Shown piece by piece: positions 1 through 10,966 of a stretch of 64,000 nt of DNA. Numbering within the stretch: the first letter of the stretch is position 1; every line of letters begins with the position of its first letter. The translations under genes were made by a program, and so were the position numbers. The notes beneath the pieces are model-generated. The model saw only the letters and a program-made list of their open reading frames with translations, ran no database searches and had not been told where the DNA came from. The DNA comes from Favolaschia claudopus (taxonomy: Eukaryota; Basidiomycota; Agaricomycetes; Agaricales; Mycenaceae): NCBI GenBank assembly GCA_037176885.1, contig JAWWNJ010000156.1, forward strand, positions 186,001 to 250,000, in the 5' to 3' direction.

Positions 1-398
1 GGGGTTGCCGGATGCGAAGTCTCGCTGTCTTACAGCGGATTCTCGAAGCCCGAAGGCATCGGATTCACGATGCATCGGCGTCTCCACACGTGAAGGTGCA
101 GAGGTCTCGCCAGGCGGCGGCAGGTCTACACTACGAGAAGGAGACGAAGGTCGTCCACCCGAAACTACCCGGCTGAACAAGAGGTCGGGAGAGACGGGGC
201 GTGAATTTGTTGGGGAGGCATGTCGGGGAGGCACGAATCTCCGGTCGGTGAGTCCAGAGGAGGAGCTCCGATTCGAGGTAGCGCTAGCAGGTCTTGATGC
301 AGCAGGCATTCCTCGTCGAGCACCAAGTCAAGAGAAGGTCGGGGGCAAGCGTAGTCGGGTGCTTCGAGAGGTCTAAGAGCTTGATTCAGTTCAAAAGA
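1..398 (-). pseudogene. gag N-terminal fragment of an LTR retrotransposon (copy 1)
   Basis: Read on the minus strand this segment follows an LTR and matches the gag start at 25340-25893, which contains Pro/Ser/Thr-rich runs and a shared RPEIRAS motif. The two copies agree through the LTR, the leader and the first part of gag, but copy 1 has reading-frame breaks and runs off the left window edge. It is the 5' end of a minus-strand element. No enzymatic domain is inside the window. The family assignment (LTR retroelement gag) rests on position next to the LTR and on general resemblance to basidiomycete retroelement gag starts. Confidence 0.55.
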
Positions 399-604
399 TG
401 TGACGAAAGAGAGGTTGAGTCGAGTTTCGCCACACAGGGATCAAACAGAGAGAACTGGTTGTAAGTCCTAGATTGACCAAGGGAAAGGTATCTACGACAG
501 GAAATAACTACTTATACAGAAAAAGAGAGGCAGTGCTAAGGAATGTCATGGGGACATGGACGGGCAAAATCTCGCCGTGCTGATGCGAGCGTAGATCCCT
601 TACA
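399..604 (-). repeat. 5' LTR of minus-strand retrotransposon (copy 1)
   Basis: This ~206-bp LTR, read on the minus strand, starts TGTAAGGGATC and ends CGTCACA. It has a TATA-like TATAAGTAG stretch in the middle. It aligns along its whole length with the LTR at 25944-26145, which ends in the cleaner inverted pair TGTGACGG/CCGTCACA. The host flank lies to the right, so the element's 5' end is here. Confidence 0.65.
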
Positions 605-824
605 AATATACATCCTAACAATTCTTTTTTGATTTTATGCAGTGGCTACTTGACTATGGTATTTTTCAAAAATTCGTGGAATTGCTCACATCCAGGCCTG
701 CTGGGTCTGTTCCACAAGGCTAGAGTCTAGCAAAGGATTCTTGAGTGAAGGAAGAAGCTAGCGAGTTGTTGTCAATCAATGCAATCACGTCGACATCTTC
801 GAAGTCCCACCCGCGGCAAAAGAA
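605..824. other. No recognised feature
   Basis: AT-rich sequence between the LTR and a possible small gene. I see no ORF, repeat or RNA signal here. Confidence 0.5.
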
Positions 825-1188
825 ATGTCAGGACATCCTACCACTCAATCCAAGAAAACCCCAGCCGCCAACAAAGTAAAAGCCCAAACCTCAGACAATA
901 AAGAAAATATCACCGCGCTCGGCATAGACTCCGATGGCGAGGTCGAACGCGAACGCAACGGGTCTAAACCGAATTGGAGTGCTGACGAGAAGAATTTGGC
1001 CTTTGTTTTCGTTCTTGGTGTCGGTGACGAGGCCTCCCGCCACCCCTGCCGTGACCCGTGCGAAGAAACCGTCGTCGTCGGTGGTATCCGAGCAGAAGCA
1101 TACTCCTGCATCTAACTTTCGGAAACAAGTTGCGAACTCCCGAGATAGTCTCGATTTTTGGGATCGGCCTGCCAAAGGAATAACTTGA
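825..1188 (+). pseudogene. Possible small gene fragment, function unknown
   Basis: An ATG-initiated ORF begins with a Ser/Thr/Lys-rich stretch (MSGHPTTQSKKTPAANK) followed by an acidic segment and then NWSADEK. The likely continuation is in another frame after about position 1010 and gives a basic Ser/Pro-rich tail to 1188. The shift could be an intron or a frameshift. There is no recognised domain; the composition resembles disordered N-termini of fungal nuclear proteins, but that is only an impression. It may equally be noise. Confidence 0.2.
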
Positions 1189-1614
1189 TATCTTTTCTCG
1201 TTGATTTTTCTAGAGCTTCTGGGACGCAAATTTTTAAAATTGGCGGAACAGACTTGAGATACGTAGAAGAGTCTCCCTCTTTGCTCCCCTCTTCCCCTTC
1301 TCCTTCAACTTGAAAAACTTGATATTTTTGCAGCCGACAACAGACATAAGCCATGAGCCAGTATAAGACTTTGAATGTGCGTAAGATTTACACATACGTT
1401 TGAACATGTGCCGGTAATCCATGTCCATGGCAAGATTGTTTTTTGCCTACGCGCCGATTGAATCCCGCGAGATTACATATCAGCGGATAGAGTGGATTGA
1501 ATTTCGCTATGCATACACAGCATGGATAAAGCAACCCGGCGTAAGTGATCGCCGTCCGAAGCATCCAAGGTGACGGACGGCGGGGGTGATAGATTTGATG
1601 CACCGGCAGAGATA
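1189..1614. other. No recognised feature
   Basis: No ORF above background and no repeat that I can match elsewhere in the window. Confidence 0.45.
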
Positions 1615-2067
1615 CAAAAATTAATAAATAAGTTATGTTGGGTACGTTAAACTGACTACGCTGCTTGAATCGATACCGCTAAAGCACTACCTGGTCAGCT
1701 CGGGTCACTGCATCAAGACAATCACATATCGTCAGCTCGTCTCGTACAGAAAATAATTAATTTGCTGATGGATTGATCAAAATATGACGAGGAGTGGAGC
1801 GAGAGGCGGAGTGGGATCACCGTCTCATCAGCTCATCAGGGAATTAATTATTTTCTGGATGAGACGAGCTGACGAGCTGAGAATTGAGCGCCCCTATTGA
1901 CTCAAGCACTCCAGGCCGGTGTTCTCCAACTCCGCAGCTAGAAGTCACGTATGTGATTGTCTTGATGCAGTGACCCGAGGTGACCAGGTAGTGCTTTAGC
2001 GGTATCGATTCAAGCAGCGTAGTCAGTTTATGTAACGTACCCAACATAACTTATTTATTAATTTTTG
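1615..2067. mobile_element. Inverted-repeat (fold-back) element, ~453 bp
   Basis: The left arm from 1615 (CAAAAATTAATAAATAAG) returns inverted at the right end. The arms match over ~140 bp, including a shared ATCGATACCGCTAAAGCACT segment (left 1668-1690, inverted near 1995). TA lies just outside both ends with a one-base difference, which would fit a TA-target element. There is no coding capacity. It is a MITE-like, non-autonomous element of unassigned superfamily. Confidence 0.7.
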
Positions 2068-3953
2068 CTACGGAAGAGCTATGCAGCAGTACGGTAAGGG
2101 TTGCCGTGACCGCTACTCCAAGCTTCCGCCTACGTCAAGAGGCGCGATCATAAAGTCCCTGACACAGGGCTCCAAAAGGCCCCCGGTCACTTCACCAAAA
2201 CCCGGTCCGCAAAATTTCGTCGATTTTCATTGTTTTACTCCAGGTTTTCGGCACTGATGGCGCTCTGGGGCCTCAAAAAAGCCGATTTTTTCTTGAAAAC
2301 CCCGGCAATGTCTTAGGCTCCATTCGGTTGCGTCACTTCGGAGCACTTGACGTCACTTAAGAGTATTTCTCACCAAAAGTTTGGCGTGGAATTTTTCCCA
2401 AGTGCTCCAAAGTGATGATTCTGTCAAAAACTCCACAAATTGTCTCAGACGGAAGGTGCCGTAAGGAGCACAATTGGGTCAGACCAGCTTGCACGATTGT
2501 TGGGATCCATATAAGAATTGTAATTTAACCAGATAATAGACCAATGCTCTATGGTACCCACAGAACTTTCCCGGAGATATACCGAGGCCGGGCGAGCGAG
2601 AAATCAGATTCCAAACAGACTCAAGGTCAAGCAAGTGTAAACAAAGAATTGAGGAGCAACAAATGCCGAAACCCGTATTCTTTTTCCGAAACAGCTGTAT
2701 TGTTTACAAAACGGCTGTATGAGACTAAGTACCGGTCTACAAATTTTTACTCAAGTGGTCCTGTATTTTTATAATTGGCCACCTCAATTGGAGATAAACA
2801 TTACAATTTGGGGCGAAAGTCGAGGCTGTGAGAATGGAAGGCTGGAGCCAGTTGCACTTTATTGCAGAAAAAATCTTCCACTTCAATGATTTGTAACCTC
2901 GATTTGAATCGACTGCACGATTCTCCCAGCATCATATGCACCTGGCACGCCGGTGAGAGCCCAGAGTGCGCAAACGATGTTTCGGTCGTCACTCTCTAGC
3001 TGCTCAAAGCTGACGGACCTGATTCGTGCGAGTGGGCAGTCACATTTCGAAGGTTTCCCACAAATCCCAAGCTTACAGCCCAAGCTACGGAAAAACGCTG
3101 CTCATATGGTCAGAAATTTGATCAACAACACAAAAAAACGCGGATAAAATACGGGTTCGGAGAGCCGTTTCGTGCATGGGTGAGCTCGAGACCGTGATTG
3201 TGGGCGGTACACAAGAAGCCGGAGCAGCCATGGGAGGGGAGTATGATACATAAATAATGATAATGCTCAGATGAGGCTCACACCTTTCCCCAGCCTCCCT
3301 GCTGCGTTGCTGCGCGGGCTCTGTGGATGTTCCCAATGACGAACAAATATCTTGAGTTTGGGGCGCTGCCACCTCTGGCGTACCATTGTCAGGATATTTG
3401 GCAACTCAAGGGGATCCCATGTGTCACGTACCAACGTAGGGAGCTAGAATCTCCCTACCCTTGTACGGAGGTGGTGGGGCTTCCTCTTCTGATATATTGT
3501 ACACTCGCTCACCAGGTAGTACAAGGTTACCCTAGAAAGCACCCTGTCAGCAGTCGGCCAGTTTTAAGGACTCGAGTAATGACTCACCGACTTGATTCGA
3601 GCGATAATGACAACAGCGCAGAAAGCACCCAGCCTTTCTGATGCGGTTTGAAAAGGAGTCATCTAGCTCAAGCAGAAACTTGGCATGACAGTGCATTTGC
3701 ATCTGTTTGCTCCCGGTCGAATAGGCACGGCGGCAACGCGAGACAGCGCGGGACTACATAGATCTCTTTTAGCACCTCTTCTCAGGACTGTGTGAGCAGG
3801 TGGGGGCACCGTGTGCGGACGCTTCTCCATCTAGCCGGAAAGCCCCAAGACCAATGAGAATCACAGGATTCATACTTATTAGTATCGGCGGGCCAGGGCG
3901 GGCCCTTCGTGAGTTCAGAGTTGGTGGGCGTATGTAAGTCGAGGCCGGCGAAG
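2068..3953. other. Unassigned stretch, no supported gene
   Basis: Only short ORFs without recognisable domains occur. Positions 2693-2722 contain a CAGCTGTAT...GGCTGTAT pair around a TTTACAAAAC core, resembling the motif at 18806-18836 and 25231-25262, so this may hold remnants of a TA-flanked element. Otherwise nothing is recognised. Confidence 0.5.
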
Positions 3954-3955
3954 TA

Positions 3956-4414
3956 TGGTGCGCTCGGCCTAAACACCACCAAATAGGTCCCATCATTGAT
4001 GGGATCATTGATGTCTCAAATCGACCGAAGGAAAAAATTTAAATTTAAAATGTATTTTTTGCTGCACAATTGGGGCCAGGCAGAGTTAAAACATACCAGG
4101 AAACCTCAATTGGTGTAGCAGCGAGGTCTCAGAGGTCTCTGAGAGCATATAAAATGAGGGAGTAGATCAGTGGTGACCTAAATTAGGCATGTTCCGTAAG
4201 CTCACATGACTGATTGATTGTTTGCATCACTGATGTCTCAAATCGGGCCCGCGGAGAAAGTATTTATTGTGAGTTTTGAGCGGAAGAATCCCTCTTGAGG
4301 GATTGTACTACTATCTAATCGGAGTGTTTTGGCCAGAGGATCAGTCGTGGGAAGGTTTTGATCAGGTGGAATAAATTTCGTTCTTGTTTGGTGGTGTTTA
4401 GGCCGAGCGCACCA
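3956..4414. mobile_element. TA-flanked MITE, family A copy 1 (459 bp)
   Basis: The terminal inverted repeats start TGGTGCGCTCGGCCTAAACA and are ~28 bp long. TA dinucleotides flank both sides (3954-3955 and 4415-4416), the hallmark of Tc1/mariner-type insertion. There is no ORF. A near-identical copy is at 24625-25086, with only scattered substitutions and a few small indels. Being non-coding and sharply bounded, it is a non-autonomous element mobilised in trans. Confidence 0.9.
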
Positions 4415-4615
4415 TAGAAGAGAAATCGGTTTTGTGACTGTGCTTCATTCATCAAGAGGTGAGCGATCTGGGTGATCCAGAGATCGCTCACCCCTTGTAT
4501 ATAGTAACCGGCTGGCTCCTGCGAAGGGATCACTGCGTTTAGCCGGTACGTCCACGGCGCTTGGCCGACTTTGTCCGATCATGGCAGATCCCCGTCGGCA
4601 GGCCTGTAGACGTGG

Positions 4616-4957
4616 GATCGATCCAAGAGGCGTCAGATCTCTGGATCTGACCCCCCATCAACAGCACGTGCATCTAGAGGGGGCCAAATATTTATATTTG
4701 GTTGGCGTCTGATCTCAAGGTGAAAGCTTTGGTTTTTCGTCAAATAGAGACGAAAAAAATTGCTAGGGTATCTCCGACAGGGTCATTGAAGAGGTGTAAG
4801 GCATACTCCCGCACAAATCTATCGGACGGGAAATGTTTTTGTGGTCCAGATCACCGAACAACCAAACAGAAATATTTGGCCCCCCCTCTAGCCGATGTCA
4901 AACACGTGCTGTTGATGGGGGGTCAGATCCAGAGATCTGACGCCTCTTGGATCGATC
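4616..4957. mobile_element. Fold-back element with ~110-bp arms
   Basis: The left arm (GATCCAAGAGGCGTCAGATC and onward, through CAACAGCACGTG) returns inverted from about 4870 to 4957. GATC stands at both outer edges and could be a 4-bp target duplication, but because the arms themselves contain GATC this is ambiguous. The arms are near-perfect, which suggests a fairly recent insertion or conversion. No coding sequence is inside. Confidence 0.7.
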
Positions 4958-5529
4958 AAAATCTGCGGATTTCGGGCGACATGGACCGATCATTGGCCGA
5001 TCTTGAGCGCCTGTCAACGCCGGCGAGGCGCTCCCAGCCGTATGACCGCCGAGAAACCGATGTCAGGCCGTAGAGAAGCCTTGGACAAAAATTGGAGCCC
5101 ATAAAATGATGCAAGAGTCTGATATACCCTTCACAAATTTCGGTATGTGGACGGGGGTCGCACAATATTGTGCAGACGACCCCCTTAAACGCAGTGGATG
5201 CACGCGAAGGCACCCAATGAGCACCCCACTCTACGACCGCCTCGTCATCTAAAAAACCACTATCGACCCTAGTAGTCTCGGCCTTTGGATAATGATCGGC
5301 GCAGTTGAGAACGGGTTCTAAATATTAGCACAGGACAATTCGGGCAGTTGGGGGAGAGCCAAGACGACGAATGTCGAATGAGCTGGTAGCCGAAGTCAAT
5401 TTACGTCAGGCTACGTTCGGCTACAGTGCCGGACACGCAAAGTCGACAATGTTGATTGCCGGCGAACGGGAATTTTGGGGATAAATCTGGCTTCAGATTC
5501 GGATTCGCCGACCCCTGAAAAGGGCTCGT
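4958..5529. other. No recognised feature
   Basis: Short ORFs only; no recognised domain or repeat. Confidence 0.45.
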
Positions 5530-5742
5530 TACAGCCGTTTGCATAATTCCGTGAACATGCATTTTTTTATTTCGCGGGTGACGTATGGCTTGTCAATCAG
5601 CCGTGGGTGCCGAATTGTAACAACCAACCGGATTATGCAGAATTCCTACGCCCAAATGAGATCCTCAGTTGGAATATGAGAGCCTATACCTACCCCGGTG
5701 TCCTCCGCTCTCAAAACTGCACTCAGGAGATGTTGCTTGCAC

Positions 5743-6812
5743 TAGTGCTGCCGGGAGCTGGAGTTAGCTCCGAGCTGAGTTCAGCTCCAACTCGACCCGT
5801 TACCATAAACGGCACCTCGAGGTGATGCCAGCTCGCCTCGCCTCCGCTCCCAAAACAGGCACCGTGACATTTTCGACAGCGTCACTGAGTGACTGACGCG
5901 TCTACCACACTCCTCCTCCTCCCGCTCACCGACCAGCGCATCCTGGCGCAAACCAATCCTCCTATGCCTCACCTCAACCTCGCTTGGCATCGACGTCACC
6001 GGCTGACTGCCCCGCAGGACGCGAAACGCCCCACAAAGCTGGAAATATGACGCAAAGGTGGCGCGTCGGGACAGTGCATGGCGCACTCAGGGTCCAAGGT
6101 ACGTGCAATAGATACCTCTAAAATGTCATATATATTGCCCCAATTATACTCCATTACAACTCTCCCTCTTGTGTGAACCCCCATGGCCTCGCCATCCTGC
6201 CAATGCGGTAACCCGCAGGCATGCACTTGCTACATCCAACCCCCGCGTCAAAACAACTTCACGATGAATTCGTACCCAACCCCCAACGTCTTTGGCTCAT
6301 GGCCTGGCTCTCAGGTGTCGATTCTACGAACGATTGGTTAAGTGGATCGCTGTTGATGATCAGGTTGGTGCTATCTCATCATTGTTTCTTGCGATTCTGA
6401 TATATTTGGTTAGTCTCTGGACGTGGTGGATTGTCCCGAACTCCGTGATCTCCTCCTCTTTATTGGGGCTCAATTGGAGGACAAGGACATTCCTCATCGC
6501 ACGAAGTTATCAGAATTGATTGTCAAACGGTTCCAGGCCGAATATCAGTTAATGATTCATGAAATACAGGTATGTCATGTTATATTCTAACGATTCACCC
6601 TCTAATTATATGCGCAGAACTCGCTTGGGCGACAGTCTTACACCCAGGATGTGTGGAGTCGCGAAAATCTTGACTCGCATTTGGGGATTACCGCGCAGGA
6701 AACTTCCGTTTATGGATGTCAGCTCCAAGCTGCCTCGGCCCAACTCCGAGCTCGAGCGAGCTGATGGGCAATCACCTCGAGCTCAGCTCCAACTCAGCTC
6801 CCGGCAGCACTA
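5743..6812 (+). mobile_element. hAT element, internally deleted (1,070 bp)
   Basis: The ends are TAGTGCTGCCGGGAGCTG and its inverse, with a perfect 8-bp target duplication GCTTGCAC at 5735-5742 and 6813-6820. Subterminal regions carry repeated GAGCTC/CAGCTCC motifs. TIRs starting TAGTG with 8-bp duplications are diagnostic of hAT. The same terminal motif TAGTGCTGCCG bounds the element at 45063-45974, so both probably depended on one transposase source. Inside is only a transposase fragment. Confidence 0.92.
6292..6715 (+). pseudogene. hAT transposase fragment, spliced but lacking the catalytic core
   Basis: Three exon-like segments joined by two GT-AG introns (6364-6413, 50 bp; 6570-6617, 48 bp) give a continuous hAT N-terminal/early-RNase H region. 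Visible motifs are RLVKWIAVDDQ, CPELRDLLLFIGAQL, DIPHRTKLSELI and SYTQDVWSRENLDSHLGITA, in the order found in fungal hAT transposases. The frame then runs into the 3' subterminal repeats, so the acidic catalytic residues downstream and the C-terminal dimerisation region are absent. This is an internal deletion derivative and cannot encode an active enzyme. Confidence 0.85.
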
Positions 6813-6929
6813 GCTTGCACAAAACCAGCACCACGGCAAGCCTGCCGTTGATTGACAGGACGTACGTAACGCGCGAAAATAAAAACGCATGTTCACGGAA
6901 TTATGCAAAACCCTGTAATGGTGTTTGTG

Positions 6930-7040
6930 GTGATGGCATACACCCTATATGGTGTATGCCGTCCGAAAAGGGTGTATGCTTTTGATCGCGTCCCAAAAAG
7001 GTGTATGCCTTGATGATGCATCCAAAAAAGGTGTATGGCA
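6930..7040. repeat. Short imperfect direct repeats (GGTGTATGC motif)
   Basis: GGTGTATG occurs five times at roughly 30-38 base spacing, with one inverted copy (GCATACACC) at the left edge, separated by AAAA-rich spacers. This is a small degenerate tandem cluster. Confidence 0.5.
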
Positions 7041-7050
7041 GTGATAACAT

Positions 7051-9511
7051 CACAAGAGACACCAAAATGGGCAATCCGGCGAATGCCGAGACCACTGATT
7101 TACTTTTCCGTTCGTTCTTGACTGAATTCTTAGTCTAAACGCAGTGTAAAAAATGCAGTGTAGTATCCGAGGCTTGTATTGAAGATGGGGGGAATGCTTT
7201 GCAGCAGTGTGGGCCGTGTCTCAATTTATCCTGTGGTTCTGAACATTTAACTGATATTCAACACTCTGCGGATACTCCTGGCAACAATTTTGAGTACTGG
7301 ATACCTGAGATTATCGATGAATGTGGTGGTTGGCGAGAGAATATTTTTCCTCCCCTAATTTCCTTCCTGCTGTAGTGACAAAACTGCCATCATTTTGGAG
7401 TTTACTCGCTCCTTCCATTTTCAACCTGGTAGTTGAACTCAAGTTGAACTATGTCAAGAGGAGTCAGGACAGAATCATTGTGTAGCTCAATAACAGGAAC
7501 TCTCTATTCTCTCATACAAAATTAAGAGACACTTAGGCGGCAGGGCCCTGTTTTTGATTGAGAATTCCAGCAAAATTTTCTCGTTTGGTGGAGGGCCCTG
7601 TCAAACTCAAGACTGGAGCTCCAGTACATTTGCTAGTGTTTGCAGCCATGAACTGAGCATTTCTTAGCAAGAAAAAAACGCAAACCGCACTTGATGCTGG
7701 AATTTACGCGGGGCACTGCCGGGCCGGCCTTCCCGAGAGTTGCCGCGCAGCGAAGAAAAAATTGAGTTCTACAAGGCTAAATAGGCATGAAATCCTTCGA
7801 AATTCTCCCTTTTTCCTCCTTCCTTCTTTCCTTTTTCGGCGATTTTTTTCTTCGCTTTCTGGCCGCCCACAAACATGATTACCGAGCCCTGAAAAGCTCA
7901 AAAAACCACCTCCGAAGTTTTTCCCACGACATTTTGGCTGTGGCCAAATTTTTGAGGTCAAAAATCGAAACTGTGTGTACCCCTTTTGAGATCCGAGCGC
8001 AAAATTACTGATCCTTGGCAGGTGTAAGTGGAAGGGCGACGGCCTGAAATACAACGTGCAAATTTTCAGCACCAACCCACGGCAGCGGCACGGCATGGTG
8101 GTCGGCAAGCTTGACAGTGATAGAATTGATCAACTTGATGTAAGTTGTCCAAATACGGCGATGTTTCCCAAGGAATTTGTGTCAAAACGGCTTGCTTTGA
8201 TGTTATCAGGGACAGAACCAGCTCAATTAACGGAGTCGATTGCGCTATGTTTCGTAATTTTCCCATGAAATCTCGGTGTTCGGCCAAAATTTTGGGGTCA
8301 ATTTTGTTTGATTTTGAGTTTTGGGGAAATCGGCTCGTGCAAAACCGTTGTTCGGGTCTGTAACAACATGTTTACACAGAAAACTAACCGCCTGGGCAGG
8401 TGTCACACCTTCCATAAATGGAAGATCAAAGTTGTCGACTTTGCGTGTCCGGCATTGTACCTCGGCCTACGCCGTAGCCGAGCTTCGCGGACGCCAGCTC
8501 GACGACATCAACCTACCTCCGTTGTACGTCCGTCTACTTGAAGCTCATATTTTGCGCTTTAATCACACAGACACCTCTTCATTTCTCATATTCAACGAGG
8601 GGGAGGGGGGTAAAGCGGCGCCGAGTCAGGCAGGCAAGGTTGATGGAGCATTGATTCAAACGAGAAAGGCTGGATCGTAATCCGCAGGGAGCGCGCCAAT
8701 CCACAATGAGCGCCGAGATTGAAGATATACTTGAAGCAAGCTTTGAAGGAGCACTTGTACTAAAGTCATAGCATTCGTAAAAGACCGGCCAATAGTTCTT
8801 GCAGTCACTGAGGTAGAGCCAAGTCTCCGCGTCGACGAATGTCGAGGCGAACGCAGTTGAAGTTCATACTCGGGGGTCGGCAGGGTGGACGAACGTACGA
8901 TAACCTGTGAAGAGTATTTTCTGGATGTACTGCACCACCCCTGTCCCGCGGCGGCAACACGGACACGTTGCCGCCCGTATAGCATCCGCCGCACAACTGC
9001 GCGAGCGGGAACGCGCGGTGGAGTGCGGGATACCAGCCGAGAACAATGCGAGCGCGGGAGATGCATAGACTGTTGCTGCGGACGATGGACGGGGCGTTGT
9101 GCCATAGGCAGTAAAGACGGGGACGGCGGTAACGAGCAGAAACGCCTTAACACTTGATTGAAGGGCTTGAGATTAGCCCAGTACGGGGGACCACTAGAAA
9201 AGCCAATGTCAAGGGCGGACAATTGCGGAGGAGATAAGGGTGTGAAAGGACGCTGTCCGCTCATCGAATTAGCCAGTAAAGCCTGAATAGAGGGGAAACA
9301 CACACCGGGGTATAGACGACGAGACGCCGTTAACTGCTCGAGGACAGCAATGTAACCAAGAAGGACGACTTGGAGAACTTTGAGGGGCTTGGATAATCGT
9401 GACAGCAGGCGAGCTCAGTCCCTATGAGTCGCTTTTGAGGAATCTACGCGCTGGACGTAAACTTCCACCGAAACGTTGTTGAGTCTTAAAATCGAGAAGT
9501 CAGTTCGTTTA
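7051..9511. other. Unassigned stretch with one uncertain minus-strand ORF
   Basis: No recognised gene. A 215-codon minus-strand ORF at 8656-9303 lies in locally GC-rich sequence. It has a Ser/Arg/Pro-rich composition and no domain that I recognise, and the most protein-like words occur in competing frames (for example FVDAETWLYLSDCKNYWP near 8790-8840). It may be a decayed gene with several frame changes. Repetitive T/C-rich runs occur around 7810-7850. Confidence 0.3.
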
Positions 9512-9520
9512 GGTAAAACA

Positions 9521-10037
9521 TAGTCTCGGATACCCAGACCTTCCTGCGTAATCCTCGTTGGCGTAGTTTACGCAGAGCCGGAGCTCTTTCCTAATTCGTA
9601 ATCCCAATGACAGTTTTGACGTTTGATTGATTTTCGTGATGATGGATGTGGGGAGGAAGGTCTGGGCCACTTCCATTGGACGACCTACCATAACCCCCGC
9701 CGAGCTCAGTCGCGTGTATGCTTTGTATTGTAGCCATATTCAGTGGCTGCGCGCCGCCACGCATCATGTAGGAGCTGTTGAGAGCGCTCGCCGAGGGCGG
9801 GGTGACGAGGTGGCGGCGGACGCGAGCGAACGAAGTGGACGCATTGACGCGCGAAGTGGGGTTATGGTAGGTGCCCCAATCGAAGTGGCCCAGACGTTCC
9901 TACGCCCTTGTTCCAATCACCCTCAAAATCAATCAAACGCCAAAACCTGTCATTGAAATTACAGATTAGGAAGTAGCTCCGATATATCTAATCTCGCCCT
10001 CTCGGACTGCGGAGGAACGTCTGGGTATCCGAGACTA
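9521..10037. mobile_element. Mutator-like (MULE-type) non-autonomous element, 517 bp
   Basis: Both ends begin TAGTCTCGGATACCCAGAC and are perfectly flanked by the 9-bp direct repeat GGTAAAACA (9512-9520 and 10038-10046). The inverted arms extend ~190 bp, though with mismatches (for example TTGATTTT and ATGACAG/CTGTCAT words in inverted positions). Long TIRs with a 9-bp duplication are the standard signature of Mutator-like elements. There is no transposase inside. Confidence 0.85.
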
Positions 10038-10046
10038 GGTAAAACA

Positions 10047-10630
10047 CTAGACAATACTGATGGTATCGATCTTTACGAGGACCGGAGGGCGATAGGAAAA
10101 GCAAAGGCTCATGGACAAGCCCTGTTTATGACATTTATTCTAACAATTTGGCCGGTTGTGCGAGGATGTTAACCGGACTATTCCGAGTATTTACACAAGT
10201 TTATGGTGCGGAGTATGTGAGGATGTGCAGCATTTATGTGAAGATGCGCCTTGCTGACTCTAGCATGAGGGACGACCAAGGAGAGGCTTTGATGCTGATA
10301 TGTTTCTTCGCGTCGACAAGCTTGAGGTATAATAACATTGATTTTCTACATGTCATGTGGGCCCGGAATTATACTGCCTGACACGACCTGATAAGCCTTG
10401 CCTGGTAGGCTGATCAGGCCTTGTCAGTCCGTCAGGTCCGGTCAGCACCTTATAAGGTAAATTGGATTTTTCCGACATACGTATTATACTCAAAAAATTC
10501 TCGCCTGCGGCGCCGGTATTATACGTAAAATACAGGCCTGTATTCCAATACCTGGAGGCCGCTGCGCGGCCGTGTATAATACCAAGCCGAAATCTTATCA
10601 TACCCAGCCCTAGTCAAAGTGTTATATAGA
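10047..10630. other. Palindrome-rich spacer, no gene
   Basis: Contains short hairpins (GGCCGCTGCGCGGCC near 10557-10572; CCTGATAAGC and CAGGCC words around 10385-10440). It also holds a 42-bp segment (10572-10613) that recurs exactly at 48261-48302. No gene is visible. Confidence 0.5.
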
Positions 10631-10966
10631 TGTAAGGGCAACCTTTAGGACCCGAGATGTCTCGAGGGTCTAGCGAGGGAGAATCCAAAGTTAATTAAGA
10701 AGCTACTAAGAATACATCACAGCGCACCTAGCGAGGGAGAATCCAAAGAGAAGAAAGGCTGAGGATTCCCACGCTAGGTGCAGTAAACATATAGTAACTA
10801 GTTCCCACAAGCTCGGAGCAATCGGCAATGATCCCGGGCCAAGTCACATGCCTTACTCCACGATGACATAGGGCTTTGGGGATTTGACGGGAAAGTGGGA
10901 AATCTGCAGGAGGCCTGCGTCATAGGTGGCTGTGTAGTGCCAAAAGAGGGAGTTCCCCTGACATCA
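10631..10966 (-). repeat. 3' LTR of the chromovirus
   Basis: Read on the minus strand it starts TGATGTCAGGGG right after a purine-rich tract (AAGGGGGGGA) and ends CCTTACA, giving the expected TG...CA borders and 336 bp. It contains an internal direct repeat CTAGCGAGGGAGAATCCAAA (10671-10690 and 10728-10747). Its final 32 bp are identical to 16208-16239. Confidence 0.8.

Larger units (their letters stand above)
5532..6915. mobile_element. TA-flanked MITE split by a hAT element
   Basis: Outer inverted repeats of ~75 bp share TTTGCATAATTCCGTGAACA; left end CAGCCG, right end inverted CAGGGT. TA target duplications lie at 5530-5531 and 6916-6917. Removing the nested hAT element (5743-6812) and one 8-bp duplication leaves a compact ~306-bp element. 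The hAT insertion therefore postdates this element. Confidence 0.85.

Noticed and set aside
6920..7040. Possible CRISPR-like array from repeated GGTGTATGC
   Set aside because: Repeats are short, imperfect and partly inverted, spacers are A-rich, and the genome is eukaryotic.
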